Assembly (NCBI GenBank): GCA_002068815.1
Contig: MWAC01000039.1
Coordinates: forward strand, 1 to 10,215
DNA length: 10,215 nucleotides
From: Firmicutes bacterium ADurb.Bin467
GTDB lineage: Bacteria; Bacillota; Clostridia; Christensenellales; Aristaeellaceae
Direction of reading: 5' to 3'
Part shown: in pieces, positions 4,453-10,215 of the stretch
Layout of the letters: each line of letters begins with the position of its first letter
How positions within the stretch are numbered: the stretch's first letter is position 1
The notes under the pieces: model-generated
Told to the model about the DNA's origin: nothing
The model's input: the letters and a program-made list of their open reading frames with translations, nothing else
Databases searched by the model: none
Program-made: the position numbers and the translations under genes

Positions 4453-7095
4453 TCACTTCTTCTGGTTCTTCTCCTTGATCGCGGCGTGCGCGGCTGCGAG
4501 GCGCGCGATCGGCACGCGGAACGGGGAGCAGCTCACGTAGTCGAGGCCGACGCGGTGGCAGAACTCGATCGAGGACGGGTCGCCGCCGTGCTCGCCGCAG
4601 ATGCCGAGCTTGAGGCCCGGGCGAGTCTGGCGGCCGAGCGTCACGGCCATCTCGACGAGCTTGCCGACGCCCACCTGGTCGAGCCGCTCGAACGGGTCGG
4701 TCTCGAAGATCTTCTTCGCGTAGTAGGCCTCGAGGAACTTGCCGGCGTCGTCGCGCGAGAAGCCGTAGGTCATCTGCGTCAGGTCGTTCGTGCCGAACGA
4801 GAAGAACTCGGCCTCGGTCGCGATCTTGTCGGCGGTGACGGCCGCGCGCGGAATCTCGATCATCGTGCCGACCTTGTAGGAGAGCTGGACGCCCTTCTCG
4901 GCCATGACCTTGTCGGCGGTCTCGACGACGATCTTGCGGACGAACGCGAGCTCCTTCACGTCGCCGACGAGCGGGATCATGATCTCCGGATGGATGTCGA
5001 AGCCCTTCTCCTGCGAGACCTCGATCGCGGCCTCGATGACCGCGCGGGTCTGCATCTCGGCGATTTCGGGATAGGTGACGGGCAGGCGGCAGCCGCGGTG
5101 GCCGAGCATAGGGTTCAATTCGTGCAGCGCGTCGATCTTCGCCGAGACCGCGTCGGGCGTGGTGCCCAACTCCTTCGCGATCTCGACGATCTCCTCGACC
5201 ATGTCCTTGCGGGGCAGGAACTCATGCAGCGGCGGGTCCAGATAGCGGATCGTGACCGGGCGCTCCTCCATGACCTCGTAGATGCCCTTGAAGTCGCCCT
5301 TCTGCATCGGCAGCAGCTTGTCCAGCGCGTGCCTGCGCTGCGCCTCGGTGTCGGCGAGGATCATCTCGCGCACGGCCGCGATGCGGTCCGCCGCGAAGAA
5401 CATGTGCTCGGTGCGCGTGAGGCCTATGCCCTCGGCGCCGTACTTGACGGCGACGGCGGCGTCGTGCGGCGTGTCGGCGTTCGTGCGGACCTTGAGCCTG
5501 CGGATCGAGTCCGCCCACTCCATCAAGGTCGCGAAGTCGCCGGAGACCTCGGCCTCCATCGTCGGGATCGCGCCGGCGTAGACCCTGCCGGTCGAGCCGT
5601 CGAGCGAGATGAACTCGCCCTCGTTGTAGGCCTTGCCCTTCGCGAACAGCTTCTTGTGCTCCTCGTCGACGCGGATGTCCGAGCAGCCGGCGACGCAGCA
5701 GGTGCCCATGCCGCGCGCGACGACCGCCGCGTGCGAGGTCATGCCGCCGCGTGAGGTCAAAATGCCCTCGGAGTGGTTCATGCCCTCAATGTCCTCGGGG
5801 GACGTCTCCTGGCGGACGAGTATGACCTTCTGCCCGGCCTTGGCGGCCTCGGTGGCCTCCTTGGCGGTGAAGTAAATCTGGCCGCAGGCCGCTCCCGGGG
5901 AGGCCGGAAGCCCGGTCGCGATCGCCTCGGCGGCCTTCAGAGCCTTCGGGACGAACGTCGGGTGGAGCACCGCGTCGAGCTGCTGCGCCTCGACCTTGAG
6001 CATCGCCTCTTCCTTCGTGAGCATGCCCTCGTTGACGAGGTCGACCGCGATCTTTAACGCCGCCGCGGCGGTGCGCTTGCCGTTTCGGGTCTGCAGCATA
6101 TAGAGCTTGCCGCGCTCGATCGTATACTCCATGTCCTGCATGTCGCGGTAGTGCTTTTCGAGCGTGTCGGCGATCTTCGCGAACTGCTCGTACACCTCGG
6201 GCATGACGTCCTTGAGCGTTTCGATCTGCTGGGGCGTGCGGATGCCGGCGACGACGTCCTCGCCCTGCGCGTTGATCAGGTACTCGCCGTAGAGCTTCTT
6301 TTCGCCCGTGGACGGGTTGCGCGTGAACGCGACGCCGGTTCCGGAGGTGTCGCCCATGTTGCCGAACACCATCGACTGCACGTTGACGGCGGTGCCCCAG
6401 TCGCCCGGGATGCCGTTCATGCGGCGGTAGTAGATCGCGCGGTCGTTGTCCCAGGAGCGGAACACGGCGCGGATCGCCTCGAGCAACTGCACCTTCGGGT
6501 CCTGCGGGAACTCGGCGCCCATGACCTCGAGGTAGAGCGCCTTGTACTGCTTGACGACCTCCTTGAGGTCGTTCGTATCGAGCTCGTTGTCGAAGTGGAC
6601 GCCCTTCTTCTCCTTGACGCCGTCCAAAATCTTCTCAAATTTGCTCTTGGGAATCTCCATCACGACGTCGGAGAACATCTGGATGAAGCGGCGGTAGGAG
6701 TCGTAGGCGAACCGCTCGTTCTGCGTGAGGTTCGAAAGCCCCACGACGGACACGTCGTTCAGGCCCAGGTTCAAAATCGTGTCCATCATGCCGGGCATCG
6801 ACGCGCGCGCGCCGGAGCGGACGGACACGAGGAACGGGTTCTCGATGTCGCCGAACTTCTTGCCGCAGATTCCTTCGGCCTTCTTGAGCGCCTCTTCAAT
6901 CTGCTCGAGGATCTCGGGCACGATGACCTTGCCGTTGTTGTAGTAGCTGGTGCAGGCCTCGGTGGTGATCGTAAAGCCCTGCGGAACCGGCAGGCCGAGA
7001 TTGGTCATTTCGGCGAGGTTCGCACCCTTGCCGCCGAGCAAATCGCGCATGCCCGCGTTGCCCTCGCTGAAGAGATAGACATACTTATGCGCCAT
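4453..7095 (-). CDS. ppdK: Pyruvate, phosphate dikinase
   Basis: This 880-aa enzyme reversibly converts pyruvate, ATP and phosphate to phosphoenolpyruvate, AMP and pyrophosphate in the cytoplasm. In anaerobes it often runs in the glycolytic direction with pyrophosphate. The length matches the family (about 874 aa in C. symbiosum). The N-terminal ATP-grasp domain starts YVYLFSEGNAGMRDLLGGKGANLAEM and includes SVRSGARASMPGMMDTILNLG and TRNGKRTA with Arg337. The swivelling phosphohistidine domain carries GGMTSHAAVVARGMG with catalytic His455. The C-terminal PEP/pyruvate TIM barrel has GIGLTRTEHMF, ELNPMLGHRGCRL, FSFGTNDLTQM and CGEHGGDP with Cys833, which corresponds to the general acid/base Cys831. 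His455 and Arg337 keep the C. symbiosum numbering. The ATG at 7093-7095 follows TAGGAGGG with a five-base gap. The gene is monocistronic between its own promoter and terminator. No PDRP-type regulator gene is adjacent. Confidence 0.98.
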   Translation of the reverse strand: MAHKYVYLFSEGNAGMRDLLGGKGANLAEMTNLGLPVPQGFTITTEACTSYYNNGKVIVPEILEQIEEALKKAEGICGKKFGDIENPFLVSVRSGARASMPGMMDTILNLGLNDVSVVGLSNLTQNERFAYDSYRRFIQMFSDVVMEIPKSKFEKILDGVKEKKGVHFDNELDTNDLKEVVKQYKALYLEVMGAEFPQDPKVQLLEAIRAVFRSWDNDRAIYYRRMNGIPGDWGTAVNVQSMVFGNMGDTSGTGVAFTRNPSTGEKKLYGEYLINAQGEDVVAGIRTPQQIETLKDVMPEVYEQFAKIADTLEKHYRDMQDMEYTIERGKLYMLQTRNGKRTAAAALKIAVDLVNEGMLTKEEAMLKVEAQQLDAVLHPTFVPKALKAAEAIATGLPASPGAACGQIYFTAKEATEAAKAGQKVILVRQETSPEDIEGMNHSEGILTSRGGMTSHAAVVARGMGTCCVAGCSDIRVDEEHKKLFAKGKAYNEGEFISLDGSTGRVYAGAIPTMEAEVSGDFATLMEWADSIRRLKVRTNADTPHDAAVAVKYGAEGIGLTRTEHMFFAADRIAAVREMILADTEAQRRHALDKLLPMQKGDFKGIYEVMEERPVTIRYLDPPLHEFLPRKDMVEEIVEIAKELGTTPDAVSAKIDALHELNPMLGHRGCRLPVTYPEIAEMQTRAVIEAAIEVSQEKGFDIHPEIMIPLVGDVKELAFVRKIVVETADKVMAEKGVQLSYKVGTMIEIPRAAVTADKIATEAEFFSFGTNDLTQMTYGFSRDDAGKFLEAYYAKKIFETDPFERLDQVGVGKLVEMAVTLGRQTRPGLKLGICGEHGGDPSSIEFCHRVGLDYVSCSPFRVPIARLAAAHAAIKEKNQKK

Positions 7096-7137
7096 GTTTT
7101 CCCTCCTACATTAAATAGTGATGTTTGAAAGCATCTT

Positions 7138-7166
7138 ATTCTAAAGTATTCTTGCCGAAAAGACAA
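7138..7166 (-). promoter_or_regulatory. Promoter of ppdK
   Basis: On the minus strand TTGTCT (7161-7166) and TAGAAT (7138-7143) are separated by exactly 17 bases, a good sigma-A match. The start would be near 7131, giving a leader of about 36 bases that ends with the strong ribosome binding site at 7101-7108. The promoter is divergent from that of the DUF512-der-plsY operon. Confidence 0.75.
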
Positions 7167-7227
7167 GCACAAAACGGTTAAATTCCCCCATTTCCAACAA
7201 ATTTTGGCGGAAGAAGCTGCTTCGGTA

Positions 7228-7256
7228 TTGACGAAAATGCCCAATTGGGGGATAAT
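7228..7256 (+). promoter_or_regulatory. Promoter of the DUF512-der-plsY operon
   Basis: TTGACG (7228-7233) and GATAAT (7251-7256) are five-of-six matches to the sigma-A boxes with a 17-base spacer. The start would be near 7263, so a GTG at 7264 cannot be a translated start with its own ribosome site, and the ATG at 7291 is favoured. The spacer contains the 10-base palindrome CCCAATTGGG (7240-7249), a possible operator. A second palindrome, GAAGCTGCTTC (7213-7223), lies just upstream. Confidence 0.75.
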
Positions 7257-7290
7257 ATAATCGGTGGATTTCGTGTTTCGGAGGGGAAAA

Positions 7291-8613
7291 ATGGCGCACA
7301 GGATTGTTTCGGTCGACGAGGGCTCCGTCGCCGAGGCGCTCGGAATCGAGCCGGGGGACGAGCTTTTCTCGATCAACGGCGAGTGCGTGATCGACCTTCT
7401 GGACTACCAGGCGCTCTCCTGCGAGTCGCGCGTGCGCATGTGCGTCCGGCGCTCTGCGGAGGAAGTCGAATACGAGTTTGAAAAGGACGAATACGAGCCG
7501 ATCGGGCTGAACTTCGAAAAGCCGCTGATGTCCGGCACGCGCCTGTGCTGCAACGACTGCCTGTTCTGCTTCGTCGACCAGCTTCCCGGGCATGCGCGCG
7601 AGTCGCTGCGCGTCAAGGACGACGACTGGCGGCTGAGCCTGATGACCGGGAGCTACGTGACGCTGACGAATTTAAGCGACCGCGAGCTGGACAGGATCGT
7701 CAAAAGGCGCGCGTCGCCCCTGTACATCTCGGTGCACGCGACCGATCCGGAGCTTCGCGCGCGCATGCTCGGCACCGAGCGCGCGAAGCGGCTGATGGGG
7801 CAGTTAAAGAAGCTCGCGGACGGGGGCATCGATTTTCACGCGCAGGCGGTGCTCTGCCCGGGCATCAACGACGGGGCGGCGCTCGAGGAGACGATATCGA
7901 CGCTCGCGGGCTTTTTCCCGCGGGCGCGCTCGCTGGCCTTGGTCCCGGTCGGGCTGACCGGCCACCGCGAGGGGCTCCACCCGCTCCGGAAGTACGCGCG
8001 CGACGAGGCGCGGGGCGTGCTCGAGATCGCCGCGAAATGGCGCGAAAAATTGCTCCGCGGGACCGGCACGCGCTTCGTGTTCCCGTCGGACGAGCTCTAC
8101 CTGACGGCCGAGCTTCCGATCCCGCCGGACGCGGAGTACGAGGACTACGCGCAGGTCGACGACGGCGTGGGGCTGTTGCGCCTTCTCGAGACCGAGTTCT
8201 CCGAGGCGTGGAGCGAGCTCCCCGCATCCGCCCGGCAGCCCGGCGGCAAGAAAAAACTGGGCATCGCGTGCGGCACCTCCGCGGGCAGGTTTCTGCGCGA
8301 GATGATCGAAAGCCACCCGGTCTCGGGCGCGGACGTGAAGGTCTACCCCATCAAAAACGGGTTCTTCGGGGAGGAGGTCACGGTCTCGGGGCTGTTGACC
8401 GGCGGCGACCTGATCCGCGGGCTTCATGGCCTGGATCGGGAAATTTTTCTAATTACCGCATGTATGCTCCGCGATGGTGACAACCTATTTCTGGACGACA
8501 GCACGCTCGGGGATGTCGAGCGCGCGCTTCAAAAGCCGGTCGTGCCGGTCGGGCGGCGCGGCGACGAACTTCTCAATGCGATCATGGAGGCAGTTGCATG
8601 GCAAAGCCGCTAG
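7291..8613 (+). CDS. DUF512 family PDZ / Fe-S (radical-SAM-like) protein of unknown function
   Basis: This 440-aa protein belongs to the DUF512 family found next to der in many Clostridia and also in cyanobacteria; I know of no established function. Residues 1-60 resemble a PDZ domain (IVSVDEGSVAEALGIEPGDELFSING). Next comes LCCNDCLFCFVDQLP, giving Cys86-X3-Cys90-X2-Cys93, the spacing of a radical-SAM [4Fe-4S] site. A barrel-like stretch follows with SLMTGSYVTLTNLSDRELDRI, SPLYISVHATDPELRARMLG and a segment ending LCPGINDG. The C-terminal DUF512 part includes FVFPSDELYLTAELPIPP, GIACGTSAGRFL, GFFGEEVTVSGLLTGGDL and LDDSTLGDVE. The ATG at 7291 is chosen because GGAGGGG lies just before it and the predicted transcription start is only about 28 bases upstream. 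The last 16 bases overlap der, indicating translational coupling. A redox or methylthiolation-like role is speculative. Confidence 0.9.
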   Translation: MAHRIVSVDEGSVAEALGIEPGDELFSINGECVIDLLDYQALSCESRVRMCVRRSAEEVEYEFEKDEYEPIGLNFEKPLMSGTRLCCNDCLFCFVDQLPGHARESLRVKDDDWRLSLMTGSYVTLTNLSDRELDRIVKRRASPLYISVHATDPELRARMLGTERAKRLMGQLKKLADGGIDFHAQAVLCPGINDGAALEETISTLAGFFPRARSLALVPVGLTGHREGLHPLRKYARDEARGVLEIAAKWREKLLRGTGTRFVFPSDELYLTAELPIPPDAEYEDYAQVDDGVGLLRLLETEFSEAWSELPASARQPGGKKKLGIACGTSAGRFLREMIESHPVSGADVKVYPIKNGFFGEEVTVSGLLTGGDLIRGLHGLDREIFLITACMLRDGDNLFLDDSTLGDVERALQKPVVPVGRRGDELLNAIMEAVAWQSR

Positions 8614-9926
8614 TGGCCATCGTCGGACGGCCGAACGTCGGGAAATCCACGTTTTTCAACAAGATGGCCGGGCGGCGCATCGCGATCGTCGAGGACACGC
8701 CCGGCGTCACGCGCGACCGCGTGTACGCGGACTGCGAGTGGCAGACGCGCAAGTTCACCTTGATCGACACCGGCGGCATCGACCCCAACAGCGAGGACCC
8801 GCTCTTGATCCAGATGCGAAGGCAGGCCGAGATCGCGATCGAGACCGCGGACGCGATACTGTTCTTCGTCGACGGAAAGCAGGGGATGACCGCGGACGAC
8901 GAGACGGTCGCCGACCTTCTTCGCAGGAGCGGCAAGCCTGTGATGCTCGTCGTCAACAAGATCGACAGCGCCTCGAGGCTCAACGACGTCTACGATTTCT
9001 ACCAGTTGGGGATCGGCGATCCGATCGGCATCTCGTCGGTGAACCTGTTGAACTTCGGAGACCTGCTCGAGGAACTGATGAAGCTGCTCCCCGAGTCCGA
9101 CGAGGAGGAAGAGGAGAGGGACGCGGTTCAGATCGCGGTCGTCGGAAAGCCGAACGTCGGCAAGAGCTCGCTGGTCAACCGGCTGCTCGGCGAGGAGCGC
9201 GTAATGGTGTCCGACATCGCGGGCACGACGCGCGACGCGATCGACACGCGCTTCAGGGACGGCGACGACGAGTTCGTCATCATCGACACCGCCGGCATCC
9301 GCCGCAAGCGGTCGATCGAGTACCAGTCGCTGGAGCGGTTCTCGGTCGTGCGCGCGCTCGCGGCGATCGACCGCTGCGACGTCGCGATCCTTTTGATCGA
9401 CGCCGTCGAGGGCGTGACCGAGCAGGACGCGAAGATCGCCGGCTACATCGACGAGGTTGGCAAGGCCGCGATACTCTGCGTCAACAAGTGGGACGCGATG
9501 GAGAAGGAGACCGGCACGCTCGAAAAGTACGTCAAGGACGTGCGCGAGGGGCTCAAGTTCATGGCGTACGCGCCGGTCCTGTTCATCTCGGCCCTGACCG
9601 GGCAGCGGACGAACCGGGTGCTCGACACGGTGCGCTCGGTCTACCGGCAGGCGAGCCGCCGCATCACGACCGGCGTCTTGAACGACGTGATGGCCGACGC
9701 GCAGGCCGCGCTGCAGCCGCCGTCGACGTCCGGCCGCAGGCTCAAGATCTACTATGCGACGCAGCAGGGCGTGCGCCCGCCGACGTTTTTGCTGTTTGTC
9801 AACGACATGGAGCTTCTGCACTTCTCCTACGAGCGGTATCTGGAGAACCAGTTTCGCAAGGCCTTCGGCTTTGAGGGGACGCCGCTTCGGTTTGTGCTGC
9901 GGGAGAAGGAAAAGGGCGGGGACTGA
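8598..9926 (+). CDS. der: Ribosome biogenesis GTPase Der (EngA), double GTPase
   Basis: This 442-aa protein is the tandem GTPase Der, needed for assembly of the 50S ribosomal subunit. The first G domain has GRPNVGKST (10-18), DTPGVTRD (33-40), DTGG (57-60) and NKID (120-123). An acidic linker rich in Glu follows near residue 170. The second G domain has GKPNVGKSS (183-191), GTTRDAID, DTAG (230-233) and NKWD (296-299). The C-terminal KH-like domain, which contacts rRNA, includes LKIYYATQQGVRPPTFLLFVND and FGFEGTPLRFVLREK. All nucleotide-binding motifs are intact and the length is normal. The ATG at 8598 overlaps the end of the DUF512 gene by 16 bases and has GGAGG at 8586-8590. plsY follows after 33 bases, so the three genes are probably one transcript. 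Confidence 0.98.
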   Translation: MAKPLVAIVGRPNVGKSTFFNKMAGRRIAIVEDTPGVTRDRVYADCEWQTRKFTLIDTGGIDPNSEDPLLIQMRRQAEIAIETADAILFFVDGKQGMTADDETVADLLRRSGKPVMLVVNKIDSASRLNDVYDFYQLGIGDPIGISSVNLLNFGDLLEELMKLLPESDEEEEERDAVQIAVVGKPNVGKSSLVNRLLGEERVMVSDIAGTTRDAIDTRFRDGDDEFVIIDTAGIRRKRSIEYQSLERFSVVRALAAIDRCDVAILLIDAVEGVTEQDAKIAGYIDEVGKAAILCVNKWDAMEKETGTLEKYVKDVREGLKFMAYAPVLFISALTGQRTNRVLDTVRSVYRQASRRITTGVLNDVMADAQAALQPPSTSGRRLKIYYATQQGVRPPTFLLFVNDMELLHFSYERYLENQFRKAFGFEGTPLRFVLREKEKGGD

Positions 9927-9959
9927 AATTATGGGGCGCGAGCCCTGGAGGGAATCGAA

Positions 9960-10215
9960 ATGATCTGGCGCTATGCGGTAATCGCGGTCGCGGGTTACCT
10001 GCTGGGGAACATCTCGATGGGCATCATCGTCGCGAGCCGCTACAAGATGGATATCCGCAACTACGGCAGCGGCAACGCCGGCACGACGAACGTGCTCCGG
10101 ACGCTGGGCTGGCTCCCGAGCGCGGCGACGCTCGTCGGCGACGCGCTGAAGTCGTTCGCGGCGGCGTCGCTGGGCTGGTGGCTCGCCGGCGACCCGGGGC
10201 TGCTCGTCGGCGGCC
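9960..10215 (+). CDS. plsY: Glycerol-3-phosphate acyltransferase PlsY, N-terminal fragment
   Basis: The first 85 codons of PlsY are present and the gene runs off the right edge. PlsY is a membrane enzyme that transfers the acyl group from acyl-phosphate to glycerol-3-phosphate, the first step of phospholipid synthesis in most bacteria. The first helix (VIAVAGYLLGNISMGIIVAS) is followed by KMDIRNYGSGNAGTTNVLRTLGW, containing the conserved GSGN motif at 36-39 and TNVLR at 43-47. A second hydrophobic stretch begins near SAATLVGDALKSF. The ATG at 9960 has GGAGGG (9947-9952) seven bases upstream. In Clostridia plsY is commonly followed by gpsA, which would lie outside the window. Confidence 0.96.
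   Translation, partial: MIWRYAVIAVAGYLLGNISMGIIVASRYKMDIRNYGSGNAGTTNVLRTLGWLPSAATLVGDALKSFAAASLGWWLAGDPGLLVGG

Noticed and set aside
4441..5754. 437-codon + strand frame antisense to ppdK
   Set aside because: It mirrors ppdK codons, giving a Leu/Arg/Asp-rich sequence without domains; the opposite frame is an intact PPDK.
7264..7290. Earlier GTG start for the DUF512 protein
   Set aside because: It would sit at the predicted transcription start with no room for a ribosome site, while ATG at 7291 has GGAGGGG directly upstream.
1..10215. CRISPR arrays, tRNA/rRNA genes, insertion sequences, phage or defence modules
   Set aside because: I looked for regularly spaced repeats, tRNA-like cloverleaf landmarks, transposase motifs and terminal repeats and saw none.

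Overview
The window looks like a stretch of chromosome from a GC-rich member of the Clostridia, or a close relative. The evidence is a full-length pyruvate phosphate dikinase whose catalytic His and Arg fall at the same residue numbers as in the Clostridium symbiosum enzyme, the DUF512 - der - plsY gene order common in Clostridia, strong AGGAGG-type ribosome binding sites, and sigma-A-like promoters standing out as AT-rich islands. This assignment is inference; no rRNA or other phylogenetic marker is present.

Layout: (1) 1-591, + strand, the C-terminal end of mfd (transcription-repair coupling factor). (2) 592-740, a short gap with a GC-rich hairpin. (3) 741-1607, - strand, a BtuF-like corrinoid/iron-chelate binding protein. 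Its long leader (about 1608-1895) carries a clear cobalamin riboswitch, with an AT-rich array of small hairpins inserted in the peripheral part of the aptamer. (4) 1997-3094, + strand, a secreted serpin with an inhibitory-type hinge. (5) 3091-4266, - strand, a membrane acyltransferase of the acyltransferase-3 family. It converges on the serpin, the two genes share one CTAG as their stop codons, and the probable serpin terminator lies inside the acyltransferase coding sequence. (6) 4453-7095, - strand, ppdK, with its own promoter and a textbook terminator. (7) From 7291 to the right edge, + strand, an operon of a DUF512 PDZ/Fe-S protein, der and plsY, read from a promoter back-to-back with that of ppdK.

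The window mixes housekeeping genes (DNA repair, ribosome assembly, phospholipid synthesis, PEP/pyruvate metabolism) with a central accessory block (B12-regulated binding protein, serpin, acyltransferase) that acts at or outside the cell surface. I see no mobile element, CRISPR array, tRNA or rRNA, and no clearly new multi-gene system. The most unusual items are the hairpin array inside the cobalamin riboswitch, the alpha-1-antitrypsin-like reactive loop of the serpin, and the terminator embedded in a convergent gene.
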